A DNA stretch of 64,000 bases from Chelativorans xinjiangensis (GCF_009812055.1 NZ_WQNH01000007.1:62001-126000); one strand, 5' to 3'. Numbered from the stretch's first letter, positions 17,488-26,711 are shown. Program-made: numbers and translations. Notes: generated by a model from the letters alone, not told the origin.

Positions 17488-18072
17488 TCACTTCCGTCTC
17501 GCCGAGACCACGCGCACCTTGGTGGCCAGCGGTCCTGTGTCGCCCACTTCCTCCACATAATGAACCTCGTCGCCCACCCGGAGCTTGTCAAAGTCGCCCT
17601 GCAGCATGGCGTTGCGATGGAAGTAGAGGCTGCTACCTTCCTTCGTCAGCAGGAAGCCGTGGTCCTCGCCAGGGTAGATCTGCGCCACCTGGCCAAGGAA
17701 CTGGCTCTGGGTGTCGTGCGGCGGGGCCTTCTCGCGGTCTTCACGCGCCTCCTTCAACCGGACGAGCCGGCGCTCGGCGATCTCGAAGGCGTCGTTGATC
17801 GCATTGCCGAGTTCTGGGGTCTGGAACTTCTGTTGGAGGCGATCGGGCTCGTAGGCGACGACGAGCGGGGCCGTGCCGGGCAGGCTTATTTCTATGCGCA
17901 CCACCGGCGGCAGCGTGCCCTCGACGTTACGCGCCCGCTGGTCCACCGTCACGCGGCAGCCGATGATGCGGTCGTAGAAGGACTGCAGCTTATCGACACG
18001 GGAGCGTATCTCCGCCTCCGCCCAGTCGGATTTCTCAGCTCTGTGGAAGGCGATCTGCAGGGGGATGTCCAT
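17488..18072 (-). CDS. HPF/RaiA-family ribosome-associated protein with cold-shock-like domain
   Basis: A 194-residue protein. The first 120 residues resemble the ribosome hibernation factor fold (MDIPLQIAFHRAE, then a charged two-strand two-helix pattern with RVDKLQSFYDRIIGC). Residues 125-190 look like a small OB-fold, cold-shock type, with GQVAQIYPGEDHGFLL and YFHRNAM. The combination would join 30S subunit binding with RNA binding under stress. The gene stands alone between ku and the GntR regulator. The length is normal for this two-domain arrangement. Confidence 0.85.
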   Translation of the reverse strand: MDIPLQIAFHRAEKSDWAEAEIRSRVDKLQSFYDRIIGCRVTVDQRARNVEGTLPPVVRIEISLPGTAPLVVAYEPDRLQQKFQTPELGNAINDAFEIAERRLVRLKEAREDREKAPPHDTQSQFLGQVAQIYPGEDHGFLLTKEGSSLYFHRNAMLQGDFDKLRVGDEVHYVEEVGDTGPLATKVRVVSARRK

Positions 18073-18216
18073 TCAGTCCTCGCGCGTGCTCGCCGCCTCC
18101 AACGCGCGTCGGCGCGACTTGTTCCCACGACGGTGCCGGACGGCGTTGAGGAGATTGTCGATCGGATCGCCCCCGCCGTCGGCGCGCTACGGATCGGCTC
18201 ACTCGGCGACGCGGAG

Positions 18217-18909
18217 CTATTCGGCTGCTTCATGAAGCGGGATAAGGCGTCGGCCGACCTGCTGCAGATGCAGGCGCATGGCCGCGGCGGCTCCGGTGAG
18301 GTCGCGCTCGGCGATGGCATCGACGATCCGCTCATGGTCGGTGAAGCTGTGGTGGTCGGTCGGCGGGCGGGTGCCATCGGAGCGCAGGCGACCCCACACC
18401 ACGGTGCGGCGCACGGCGTTCAGCACGTCGAAAAGGCCGAGTAAGACGTTGTTCCGGCTCGCTTGCGCAATCTGCCGGTGCAAGAGGTTGTCGATGTTCT
18501 CGTATTGCCGCCACGTCTCCGCGACCCGCGTCTGCGCCATCGACTGGCGCATCGCGGCGATGTCATCGAGGGTGGCGTGCAAGGCCGCCTCGCGCGCGAT
18601 CTCAGGCTCGATGATCAGCCGCGCCCGCATCACGTCGGCAGGGCTGGTGCGGCCGGCGATCTCGGAAATGCCGATCGTCTCCTCGATCGGCCCGCTGCCG
18701 ACGAAGGTTCCCTTGCCGACGTGGCGCCAGATGCGGCCGTCCTTCTCGAGTATCGCCAGCGCCTTGCGCAGGTCGCCGCGCGACACACCCAGGCTCTCGC
18801 AGAGCTCCCGCTCAGGCGGCAGCCGCGTCTCGCCGGACAGGTCCATCTGCGCGAGATAGGCCTGAAGCTGCACCAATGCGGCGTGACCGCCATTCCCCAG
18901 ATTCTCCAT
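18217..18909 (-). CDS. GntR-family (FadR type) transcriptional regulator
   Basis: About 230 residues. The N-terminal winged helix has the typical LPPERELCESLGVSRGDLRKAL stretch (cut here to LPPERELCESLGVSR), and the all-helical C-terminal FCD effector domain has the RLIIEPEIA and H-x3-H region with a late HHSFTDHERIVDAI. A TTG at 18921 also opens the frame, but the ATG at 18909 is more likely because the palindrome at 18908-18922 would then lie at the start. It is divergent from the ABC importer at 19093 and probably represses it in the absence of the transported compound. Confidence 0.9.
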   Translation of the reverse strand: MENLGNGGHAALVQLQAYLAQMDLSGETRLPPERELCESLGVSRGDLRKALAILEKDGRIWRHVGKGTFVGSGPIEETIGISEIAGRTSPADVMRARLIIEPEIAREAALHATLDDIAAMRQSMAQTRVAETWRQYENIDNLLHRQIAQASRNNVLLGLFDVLNAVRRTVVWGRLRSDGTRPPTDHHSFTDHERIVDAIAERDLTGAAAAMRLHLQQVGRRLIPLHEAAE

Positions 18910-18922
18910 TGGTTTAACCAAT
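18908..18922. promoter_or_regulatory. candidate FadR-type operator
   Basis: ATTGGTTTAACCAAT is a perfect palindrome with a single central base. It contains TGGT-N3-ACCA, the usual half-site arrangement of FadR-subfamily GntR regulators. It sits at the translation start of the GntR gene. Related half-sites occur at 19050-19060 (ACCA-TTC-TGGT) and 19063-19078 (TTGGT-N6-ACCAA), close to the divergent importer gene. Confidence 0.6.
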
Positions 18923-19092
18923 TTTCCGTTGATTCTCGGTTCTTGCTGTTAAAGCGATTGTAGCCGGGCGTCAATCAATGGGCATCTCCGCAAGGGCACC
19001 GTGTCGCCCGGCACCCAATTGTGCTTGACCAATCAAGCTTCGTTCTTTAACCATTCTGGTCATTGGTTACAAGACCAAGGGAGGAGACGACA

Positions 19093-20082
19093 ATGACCAC
19101 GAGACGCGCAATGTTTGCTGCCGTCCTGGCTGCGGCAATGGGGAGCGCCTTACTGCATGGCGCCGCGGAGGCCGGCGACATGCGGATTGCCTTCGGCGAC
19201 CTGCCAGGCATCGAGTCGATCCAGACGCTCGCCGCTATCGAGCGCACCAAGGAGCGCGGAGTGAATGTCGAGCTGATTATCCTCAACGATGAAGACCTTG
19301 CGGCGCAGGCGATTGTCGGTGGTCAGGCCGATGTGGGCATCGGTGCCCCCTACACGCTGATCCAGAAGGTCGGCGTGCCGGTCCGCATCTTCGGACAAAT
19401 CTCGACGCTGCGGTTCTTTCCCGTTGTCAACAGCGAGTTCTACAAAAGCTGGGAGGATCTAGATGGGCAGGAGATCGCCGTTCATGCCCGCGGCTCGGGC
19501 ACTGAAGCCGTCATGCTCCTGATGGCCAAGAACCATGGCATCACCTACGGCGATATCAGCTACGTCCCCGGTTCGGAAGTGCGGCGCGGCGCGCTTCTCC
19601 AGGGCACGGTGAAGGCCTCTATTGTAGACGCGGCCAACCGGCGTGCACTCGAAGCGGAAGCGCCCGGCAAGTTCATCGTCCTGCCAGTGGAGGATCTGAG
19701 TGCCACGGACGAGGCCGTGTTCGCGACCGTGGACTATCTGGAGGGCAACACTGCCGATGTCGACATCCTGGTTGAGGAACTGATCAAAACCGGGCGTGAA
19801 ATCACGGAGAACCCAGCCGTCGCGGTGGAGTTTCGCAACACCTACGGGCTGTTGCCGGACCTAGGCGCGGAGGCGGATGTGGAGGTCGAGGAATACTACA
19901 AGGAAACTGCAGAGGCCGGCGCACTGGCGATCAATGGCGGCGGCGCCGAGGCGGCAGCCGACGATTTCGAGTTCTTCACGCTCGCCGACCAGATCGAGGG
20001 CGATCCGGCATCACTGAAGGTTGAAGACTTCTGGGACCTCCGGCCGCTCGATCGCGCTCTTGCCAAACTCGGCACGAACTAG
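19093..20082 (+). CDS. ABC transporter substrate-binding protein (NitT/TauT/SsuA type)
   Basis: About 329 residues with a Sec signal of roughly 25 residues (ending HGAAEAGD). The fold is that of the nitrate/sulfonate/taurine type binding proteins, with the early VNVELIILNDED, GGQADVGIGAPY and VPVRIFGQIS segments. The ATG at 19093 is chosen because the strong ribosome binding site GGGAGGAG lies eight bases upstream. It is the first gene of a unit followed by permease, ATPase, second permease and an FAH-family hydrolase. The ligand is unknown; the hydrolase suggests a carboxylic or keto acid. Confidence 0.88.
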   Translation: MTTRRAMFAAVLAAAMGSALLHGAAEAGDMRIAFGDLPGIESIQTLAAIERTKERGVNVELIILNDEDLAAQAIVGGQADVGIGAPYTLIQKVGVPVRIFGQISTLRFFPVVNSEFYKSWEDLDGQEIAVHARGSGTEAVMLLMAKNHGITYGDISYVPGSEVRRGALLQGTVKASIVDAANRRALEAEAPGKFIVLPVEDLSATDEAVFATVDYLEGNTADVDILVEELIKTGREITENPAVAVEFRNTYGLLPDLGAEADVEVEEYYKETAEAGALAINGGGAEAAADDFEFFTLADQIEGDPASLKVEDFWDLRPLDRALAKLGTN

Positions 20083-20095
20083 GTTGCCCCAGCCG

Positions 20096-20923
20096 ATGGC
20101 GACAAACGTCAGAACGGAGAGCGAGGCGACCAACCTCACTCTCCCTGCCACCAGCGAAGAGGCGATAGGGCTGAGGGATCGGCCGATCATCCTCCGCCTC
20201 GTATCAATCGCTCTCTTCGCGGGGATCTGGGAAATCGCCGGGCGTATTCCCGTAAGCTTCGCCTTCCCTACCTTTTCCGACACGATCGCTGCGTTTTTTG
20301 GGCTGATCGCGGACGGAAGCATGCCGGCAGCCTATCTCTCGACGCTGCAGCCACTGGTGCTGGGCGTCCTACTGTCGACCTTTCTCGGCGTCGGCATCGG
20401 GATTGTCTGCGGCCTGTCGCGCGCGGGGGAATGGCTCTTGATCCCCGTCTTCATCGTGCTTCAGGCGGCCCCTGTCGCCGCCTTCATTCCGCTCGTCACC
20501 TTCGTCTACGGCATCGGCATGACCGCGAAGACCATCGCGGTGATGATCCTGGCTCTGCCGGTGATCGTGCTCAACACCTACAAGGCAGTTCGAAACGTCA
20601 ATGAGTCGCTTCTCGTGATGTGCCGTTCCTTCCTCGGCACGCGCTGGCAGACCATCACCAGGATCATCCTTCCCGATGCAAGCCCGGTCATCTTCGCCGG
20701 TCTTCGCCTTGGGGTCGCCGCCGGCTTCGTCGGCGTCGTCCTGGCCGAGCTACTGATCACGCCGACTGGGATCGGCGACCTCATCACATTCCACCGTTCA
20801 CGTGCGGATTATGCCGAGATGTACGCAACCATAGCCTCCATCATCGCCCTCTCGACTCTCACGCTCGTCTTCCTGCAGTGGATCGAAGTGCGCGTCTTCC
20901 GGCCCGAGAAGAGGGGAGCCTGA
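20096..20923 (+). CDS. ABC transporter permease (SsuC/TauC type, first)
   Basis: About 275 residues with six predicted membrane segments. The cytoplasmic coupling loop EAA-like region is at about residues 185-205 (RSFLGTRWQTITRIILPDASP). The ATG at 20096 begins MATNVRTES and lies 13 bases after the binding-protein stop; the upstream part of the open frame overlaps that gene out of frame. It ends one base before the ATPase gene. It would pair with the second permease at 21735 as a heterodimer. Confidence 0.9.
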   Translation: MATNVRTESEATNLTLPATSEEAIGLRDRPIILRLVSIALFAGIWEIAGRIPVSFAFPTFSDTIAAFFGLIADGSMPAAYLSTLQPLVLGVLLSTFLGVGIGIVCGLSRAGEWLLIPVFIVLQAAPVAAFIPLVTFVYGIGMTAKTIAVMILALPVIVLNTYKAVRNVNESLLVMCRSFLGTRWQTITRIILPDASPVIFAGLRLGVAAGFVGVVLAELLITPTGIGDLITFHRSRADYAEMYATIASIIALSTLTLVFLQWIEVRVFRPEKRGA

Positions 20924-20924
20924 G

Positions 20925-21728
20925 ATGGCCGTCACCGCATTGCGAGAGAAACAATCCGCGGTTCACACCTCGGTGGAGGCGATCGTCGAGGTGAAGGGAA
21001 TCTGCAAGTCCTACGGAAACGTCGAGGCGCTGCGCGACATCGACCTCGACTTCCCGCGCGGCAAATTAACGAGCCTCCTGGGACCGAGCGGCTGCGGCAA
21101 GACCACGCTCCTGAAGATCATTGCAGGCCTGATAGGCGCCAGCGCCGGCTCCGTGACGGTCGATGGAAAGCACGTCAGCGGGCCGGGACCGGAGCGCGCC
21201 TTCGTGTTCCAGGATTTTGCCCTGATGCCCTGGGCGACGGTGTTGCGCAACGTGGCCTTCGGTCTCGAACTGCGCGGAACGGGCAAGACCGAGCGTGAAG
21301 AGACCGCGCGCCGCTACATCGCCCAGGTCGGGCTTTCGGGTTTCGAGGACAAATATCCGCACGAACTTTCCGGCGGTATGCGCCAGCGTGTGGGGCTTGC
21401 CCGGGCGTTGTCCGTGGATGCCGAGGTCCTGCTTCTCGACGAACCTTTTTCGGCTGTCGATGAACAGAACCGGCGGAAATTCCAGGAGGACCTGATCCGG
21501 CTGCGCAGTAAGCAGAACAAGACCTTCATCTTCGTCACCCACTCCATCGAGGAGGCCGTCTACATCTCCGACCGCATCGTGCTCCTATCGCCCCGGCCCG
21601 GCCGGGTCTCGCAGGTGATCGAGCCGGACATCAACCGTTCCGGCGATCCCGACCGCATCCACCGCGACCAGCACTACCTCGATACGGTCGAGGAGATATG
21701 GCAAGGGCTGAAGCAATATGTGGAGTGA
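20925..21728 (+). CDS. ABC transporter ATP-binding protein (SsuB/TauB type)
   Basis: A 267-residue ATPase with Walker A GPSGCGKTT, Q-loop in FQDFALMPW, signature ELSGGMRQR and Walker B VLLLDEPFSAVD, all in the order of the nitrate/sulfonate/taurine class. The start follows the first permease by one base. It would energise both permeases of the operon. Confidence 0.92.
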   Translation: MAVTALREKQSAVHTSVEAIVEVKGICKSYGNVEALRDIDLDFPRGKLTSLLGPSGCGKTTLLKIIAGLIGASAGSVTVDGKHVSGPGPERAFVFQDFALMPWATVLRNVAFGLELRGTGKTEREETARRYIAQVGLSGFEDKYPHELSGGMRQRVGLARALSVDAEVLLLDEPFSAVDEQNRRKFQEDLIRLRSKQNKTFIFVTHSIEEAVYISDRIVLLSPRPGRVSQVIEPDINRSGDPDRIHRDQHYLDTVEEIWQGLKQYVE

Positions 21729-21734
21729 TCGCCC

Positions 21735-22490
21735 GTGACACCGTTCGGCTACCGTATACCGATGATGGCATCGCTCCTCGTCTGGTGCGTTGCGTGGGAG
21801 ATCGTTGGCCGGCTGGACCTCGTCTTTCTGCTCCCGCCCTTTAGCGATGTACTTGCCGCCGCGGTCCAGCTCGTGCAGACCTCCTCATGGCAGGATGCCA
21901 CGGTGACGACGCTGCGCGCCTTCGCCACCGGCATGGCGCTGGCGATCATGTGCGGCGTGCCGCTAGGCGCCCTCATGGGGCGGGTCAAGATCGCTGATGA
22001 TCTTCTGGGCATGTGGGTCAATATCTTCTCCAGCGCGCCGCTCTCGGCGCTCGTTCCGGTGCTGATGATCCTGTTCGGGTTCGGGGAGAGGACGATCATC
22101 GCGGCGGTGTTCCTCTTCGCCGTCTGGATCATCGTTCTGGACACCCGTGCCGGCGTGCGCCACGTCTCGCCCTCACTCATCGAGATGGCGCGGTCCTATG
22201 GGGCCACGAAGCCCGCGCTTTACGCCAAGATCATCCTTTGGGCCGCTCTGCCGGAGATCCTTGCCGGTATCCGGCTCGGCCTCATCCGCGGCGTCAAAGG
22301 CGTCGTCATTGGGCAACTGCTCGTCGCCATCGTCGGCTATGGCGCGCTCTTCGAGACCTTCTCGCGCAACTTCCGTATGGCAGAGTTCTGGGCCCTTACC
22401 ATCATCCTTTTCGCCTTCGCGATGCTGATCGCAGAGCTTATCGAGCGGATCGAAGGCAAAGTCGAGTATTACGCAGGAGCAAGACAATGA
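21735..22490 (+). CDS. ABC transporter permease (SsuC/TauC type, second)
   Basis: A 251-residue membrane protein with about six segments and the coupling-loop stretch ARSYGATKPALYAKIILWAA (20 residues from about 155). The GTG start lies seven bases after the ATPase stop. Its stop overlaps the ATG of the hydrolase (ATGA), so the enzyme is translationally coupled to the transporter. Confidence 0.9.
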   Translation: MTPFGYRIPMMASLLVWCVAWEIVGRLDLVFLLPPFSDVLAAAVQLVQTSSWQDATVTTLRAFATGMALAIMCGVPLGALMGRVKIADDLLGMWVNIFSSAPLSALVPVLMILFGFGERTIIAAVFLFAVWIIVLDTRAGVRHVSPSLIEMARSYGATKPALYAKIILWAALPEILAGIRLGLIRGVKGVVIGQLLVAIVGYGALFETFSRNFRMAEFWALTIILFAFAMLIAELIERIEGKVEYYAGARQ

Positions 22491-23188
22491 ACATTCAGGG
22501 TGCGGCAAACTTCGTCATCGAGCCCACGGCTTTTCCCGCCGTTCCCGTGGCGGGCTCCAAGAAACTCTTTCCGGTGCACCGGGTCTATTGCGTCGGCCGC
22601 AACTATGCCGCGCACGCAGTGGAGATGGGTCACGACCCCGACAAGGAGCCGCCCTTCTTCTTTCAGAAGAACCCCGACAATCTCGATACGAGCGGAACCT
22701 TTCCTTATCCCCCGGCGTCGAACGACGTGCACTACGAGATCGAGATGATGGTGGCACTGAAGAGCGGCGGCAGGGATATTCCGGTCGAAAGGGCGCTGGA
22801 CTGCGTCTACGGCTATGGCGTCGCTCTCGACATGACGCGGCGCGATCTGCAGGGAAAAGCGAAGGACATGGGCCGCCCCTGGGAGGTCGGAAAGGCCTTC
22901 GAAGCCTCGGCTCCATGCACTGCGCTGGTACCGGCCGCCACGACCGGCCATCCCCGCGAGGGAGCCATCTGGCTCGACCTCAACGGCGAGCGCAAGCAGA
23001 CGGGCGACCTTAACCAGATGATCTGGAAGGTGCCGGAGATGATCAGCTATCTGTCCGGCCTGTTCACGCTTGCTCCGGGCGACATCATCTTTTCCGGAAC
23101 GCCCGCGGGTGTCGGCGCGGTCGAGCGCGGCGACGTTCTCAAGGGCCATATCGAAGGCATCGGCGATCTTGAAGTGCGGGTCGTCTGA
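22487..23188 (+). CDS. fumarylacetoacetate hydrolase family protein
   Basis: A 233-residue FAH-fold enzyme. The family signature is visible in order: YCVGRNYAAHA near residue 35, PFFFQKNPDN, the metal-binding E-x-E pair in HYEIEMMVAL, and GDIIFSGTPAGVG near residue 205. It is closest in style to fumarylpyruvate hydrolases and the YcgM-like acylpyruvases, which cleave a C-C bond of a beta-diketo acid. Tight coupling to the ABC importer suggests that it acts on the imported compound or a product of it. The substrate is not known. Confidence 0.88.
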   Translation: MNIQGAANFVIEPTAFPAVPVAGSKKLFPVHRVYCVGRNYAAHAVEMGHDPDKEPPFFFQKNPDNLDTSGTFPYPPASNDVHYEIEMMVALKSGGRDIPVERALDCVYGYGVALDMTRRDLQGKAKDMGRPWEVGKAFEASAPCTALVPAATTGHPREGAIWLDLNGERKQTGDLNQMIWKVPEMISYLSGLFTLAPGDIIFSGTPAGVGAVERGDVLKGHIEGIGDLEVRVV

Positions 23189-23238
23189 GGGCAGCAGCGG
23201 CCATCGCGCGGATTGGGCACCGGCAGGGGCGCGATTGC

Positions 23239-24252
23239 CTATTTCCTTACGGATTTGAGCTTTGCAGGACGCCGCGGCGCCGGTTGTGGAATGCGTATCG
23301 ATCCGGCGGGTTTGCCCGCCACGGGGCGGATGGCCCGCCGGGCGGAGGCCTGCGGCTCGGCGCGGGCGTTGTCTTCCTGCAGGGCGGCGAACAGCCAATC
23401 GATGAACACGTTGACGATCGGCGCAGCCCTGAGATCCTTCCGACAGGCGACATAGAAGGCATCGACAGCCGGCACCGCCAAATTGAACGGGGCGACGAGT
23501 TGCCCTTTCGCCAGCAAACTGGCCGCCGTCATCGTATCGCCGAGCGCGACCCCGTGACCGTGCACTGCCGCCTCGACCGCGAGGCGGGCATCAGACAGGA
23601 AAAGCTGCTGACTGGGCCTGAGGTCCAGTGCATCGGCGGCGGCGAGCCAGGTATGCCACTCCCGCCCGTCATCACCATGCAGCATGACATGGTTGCTCAT
23701 GTCGCGGATGGTGCGGATCGGGCGGTTGTTGATGAGCGTCGGGCTGACGACGGGGAAGAGGTCGAGCGGAGTCCACAGTTTCAGCCAGCAATCGGTCCAG
23801 CTTCCATCGCCATAGACGATGGCGACATCGACGTCGGGCGAAAAGATATTGGCGGGATCGTTCGAAGCATCGAGCGTCAGCCGGATATCCGGGTACCGGG
23901 CGATGAAGCTGCCGATGCGCGGGAGGAGCCAGAACGACAGCAGTGCGGGAACGCAAGTGAGCGACAACGTGCCGGACGTTGTCGGCCGCGTCATACGCGC
24001 CGTCGCCGCCGCTATCTCCTCGAAGGCGGAAGAAACCGCCGGCAGCAGTTCCGCGCCATGCGCCGTCAGCTTCAGGCGCTGCCCCGCCCGCTCGAACAAC
24101 TTGACGTCGAGCGAGGCTTCCAGCGCGCGGATCTGATGGCTCACCGCGCCGTGGGTCACGTGCAGCTCTCCCGCTGCCTTCGTCAGCGAGCCGTGCCGTG
24201 CCGCCGCCTCGAAGGCGCGCAGGGGATTGAGCGGAGGCAGGCGCTTGGCCAC
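23239..24252 (-). CDS. LysR-family regulator (GcvA-like)
   Basis: A 337-residue regulator with a GTG start. The N-terminal helix-turn-helix reads NPLRAFEAAARHGSLTKAA followed by LHVTHGAVSHQI, typical of the GcvA branch. The C-terminal half is the periplasmic-binding-protein-like effector domain. The last 40 residues are Arg/Ala-rich. It is divergent from the ureohydrolase at 24426 and is the obvious candidate regulator of that operon, with the palindrome at 24338 as its candidate site. Confidence 0.9.
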   Translation of the reverse strand: MAKRLPPLNPLRAFEAAARHGSLTKAAGELHVTHGAVSHQIRALEASLDVKLFERAGQRLKLTAHGAELLPAVSSAFEEIAAATARMTRPTTSGTLSLTCVPALLSFWLLPRIGSFIARYPDIRLTLDASNDPANIFSPDVDVAIVYGDGSWTDCWLKLWTPLDLFPVVSPTLINNRPIRTIRDMSNHVMLHGDDGREWHTWLAAADALDLRPSQQLFLSDARLAVEAAVHGHGVALGDTMTAASLLAKGQLVAPFNLAVPAVDAFYVACRKDLRAAPIVNVFIDWLFAALQEDNARAEPQASARRAIRPVAGKPAGSIRIPQPAPRRPAKLKSVRK

Positions 24253-24337
24253 CGGTTGGCCTTATTGTTAGATTTCCTCACATAAAGCCCTATAACAATC
24301 TCAATTGCATTTTCAACTCCGCTGCATCAGCATTCAG

Positions 24338-24354
24338 CAATCTTGAAAAGATTG
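24338..24354. promoter_or_regulatory. palindrome between LysR and ureohydrolase genes
   Basis: CAATCTT-GAA-AAGATTG is a perfect seven-base inverted repeat about 70 bases upstream of the ureohydrolase start. A third copy of the half-site, AACAATCT, lies at 24294-24301. Position and symmetry fit a LysR binding site. Its symmetry centre lies near where an activator site would be expected. Confidence 0.5.
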
Positions 24355-24425
24355 TTGGCCGAACGGGCACGCCCTACCTCCGATGATAGTCACCCGTCGG
24401 CCAAGGCAGGCAAGGAGCGGACTGG

Positions 24426-25487
24426 ATGGCTTGGCATCACGAGAAGCTCGAAGCGCTCAGGAAGAAATACAGCGAAAGCCACGGCGGAGAATTGTTCGAT
24501 CCGCGCTTCCGCCGTGTCGCCGACAAGATTTTCTCCGAGACCGGAACCCGCCTCGCGCCCTATGCCGGCATCCCCACTTTCCTGACAGCCCCCTACCGTC
24601 AGATCGACGCCGCCGATCCCGATTTCGGCGATCTTCAGATTGCTCTCCTCGGCATTCCCATGGACCTCGGTGTGACCAACCGGCCAGGCTCGCGTTTCGG
24701 ACCGCGCGCAATGCGCACGATCGAGCGCATCGGTCCCTACAACCACGTGCTCGACTGCGCTCCCGTTTTCGACCTGCGCGTGGCGGATATCGGCGACGTG
24801 CCCTTCGCCAGCCGTTACCGGCTGGAGCAATGCCACGACGATATCGAGCGCTACGTGGGCAGGATGATCGACGCGGGCGTCGTGCCGCTCTCGGTCGGTG
24901 GCGATCATTCGATCACTCACCCGATCCTGAGGGTGGTCGGCGGCAAGCGGTCGGTCGGCATGATCCATATCGACGCGCACTGCGACACCGGCGGTGCCTT
25001 CGACCAGACCAAGTTCCATCACGGCGGACCGTTCCGCAACGCTGTGCTCGACGGCGTGCTCGACCCGACCCGCACGATCCAGATCGGCATCCGGGGCGCT
25101 GCCGAATATCTGTGGGAATTCTCCTACGAGTCGGGCATGACGGTGATCCATGCCGAAGAGATTTCCTCAATAGGAATCCCGGCGATCATCGAGAAGGCGA
25201 AAGAGATCGTCGGCGATGGCCCAACCTACCTCTCCTTCGATATCGACAGCCTTGACCCGGCCTTCGCGCCAGGTACCGGTACACCGGAAGTGGGCGGACT
25301 TACCACGCGCGAGGTGCTGGAACTCCTGCGCGGCCTGAAGGGCGTGAACCTGGTCGGCGGCGACGTCGTCGAGGTCGCGCCGCAGTACGATACGACCGCC
25401 AATACCGCCCATGCCGGCGCGCAGGTCTTGTTCGAGATTCTCAGCCTGATGGTGTTCAGCCCGACCATAGCCGGCAAGTCGGGCTAA
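24426..25487 (+). CDS. agmatinase/ureohydrolase-family protein
   Basis: A 353-residue Mn- or Ni-dependent enzyme of the arginase superfamily, which hydrolyses a guanidino compound to an amine and urea. Metal ligands are visible as His161 in GGDHS, Asp183-His185-Asp187 in DAHCD and Asp272/Asp274 in DIDSLD. The N-terminal 50 residues are an extension that reads like the long bacterial agmatinase-like proteins. AAGGAG lies eight bases before the ATG. Neighbouring polyamine-type import genes and a nitrilase-family amidase suggest a substrate such as 4-guanidinobutyrate, agmatine or guanidine. The exact one cannot be read from the sequence. Confidence 0.88.
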   Translation: MAWHHEKLEALRKKYSESHGGELFDPRFRRVADKIFSETGTRLAPYAGIPTFLTAPYRQIDAADPDFGDLQIALLGIPMDLGVTNRPGSRFGPRAMRTIERIGPYNHVLDCAPVFDLRVADIGDVPFASRYRLEQCHDDIERYVGRMIDAGVVPLSVGGDHSITHPILRVVGGKRSVGMIHIDAHCDTGGAFDQTKFHHGGPFRNAVLDGVLDPTRTIQIGIRGAAEYLWEFSYESGMTVIHAEEISSIGIPAIIEKAKEIVGDGPTYLSFDIDSLDPAFAPGTGTPEVGGLTTREVLELLRGLKGVNLVGGDVVEVAPQYDTTANTAHAGAQVLFEILSLMVFSPTIAGKSG

Positions 25488-25557
25488 GGCTGATAAGTGC
25501 TATAATAAAAATAAGGGAACCGGCCGGAAAAACACGGCCCTCTACAGGAGAACGAAG

Positions 25558-26646
25558 ATGAAGGAACTTCATAAGACAAGCGTTAGCCGACGCAAGATAT
25601 TGACTGTGGGCGTGGCGGGCGTGGGCATGCTTGCAATGCCCTCCATTCTGCGCGCACAGGACAGGTCGCTAAAGGTCGGCGTCTACGGCGGCTATTTCAA
25701 GGACTCCTTCGACGAAAACATCTTCCCGGAGTTCACCAAGGCGACGGGCATTGCGGTAGAATCGGTCGCCGAGCCGACCGGCGAGGCGTGGCTGGTGCAG
25801 CTCGAGCAGGCCGCCCGCGCCGGGCAGGCGCCGGCCGATCTTTCGATGATGTCCCAGACATCGACGCTGAAAGGCCAGGAAACCGAGCTGTGGACACCGC
25901 TCGACCCCGCCAGGATCGGGAACTACGATGACCTGCTCGAACCCTTCGTCGCAAAATATCCCGATGGCCGCGTCGCTGGCATCGGGGCGGTTGCGTGGTA
26001 CATCACGCTGGTCACCAACACCGATGTCTATCCCGAGGCGCCGGACTCCTGGGCAGCACTTTGGGATCCTGCGAATGAGGACAAGCTCGGCCTTTTGGCG
26101 CTGGTGTCCAACTCCTTCCTGCTCGAGGTGACCGCCAAGACGTTCATGGGCGGAACGGATGCGCTCGATACCGAAGAAGGCCAGATCGAAGCATTCGAGA
26201 AGCTTGCCGAGGTCAAGCCGAACGTGCGGCTGTGGTATCGCGACGAGGCGCAGTTCGAGCAGGCGCTGAAGTCGGGTGAGATTCCGATGGGCCAGTACTA
26301 CCACGACGTCACGGGGCTTGCCGCCGCCGACGGCTTCCCGGTGCGCTCGACCTTCCCCAAGGAAGGCGGCATTCAGGATTCTGGCAACTGGGTGCTGTCG
26401 CGGGCGTCCGACAAGGTCGAGGAGGCGCATATCTTCATCGACTACATGAGCCGGCCGGAGATCCAGAGCCTCATGTCGCGCAAGGTCGGCACAGCCCCCA
26501 CGCTGAAGCGCGACAAGCTCGACCTAACCGACGAGGAATTCGCGGCCGTATCGTCGGAGATCGACCCGATCATCCCGCGCTACGACCTTTACACCAGCAA
26601 ATCCGACTGGCTGAACCAGAAGTGGACGGAGATGATCGTCGGGTGA
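25558..26646 (+). CDS. ABC transporter substrate-binding protein, spermidine/putrescine type
   Basis: A 362-residue binding protein of the PotD class, for periplasmic capture of an amine or guanidino compound. The N-terminus has a Tat-like signal (SRRKILTVG) with a hydrophobic stretch ending around residue 33. AGGAG precedes the ATG. It lies 70 bases after the ureohydrolase and is followed by an imperfect hairpin and then the ATPase gene, so it belongs to the same operon. Confidence 0.9.
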   Translation: MKELHKTSVSRRKILTVGVAGVGMLAMPSILRAQDRSLKVGVYGGYFKDSFDENIFPEFTKATGIAVESVAEPTGEAWLVQLEQAARAGQAPADLSMMSQTSTLKGQETELWTPLDPARIGNYDDLLEPFVAKYPDGRVAGIGAVAWYITLVTNTDVYPEAPDSWAALWDPANEDKLGLLALVSNSFLLEVTAKTFMGGTDALDTEEGQIEAFEKLAEVKPNVRLWYRDEAQFEQALKSGEIPMGQYYHDVTGLAAADGFPVRSTFPKEGGIQDSGNWVLSRASDKVEEAHIFIDYMSRPEIQSLMSRKVGTAPTLKRDKLDLTDEEFAAVSSEIDPIIPRYDLYTSKSDWLNQKWTEMIVG

Positions 26647-26711
26647 CGTGATTGGGGGTCGCCGCCTACGAGCCGGGCGCATGTGCTTCCGTCCGGAATC
26701 ATACTTCCTGG

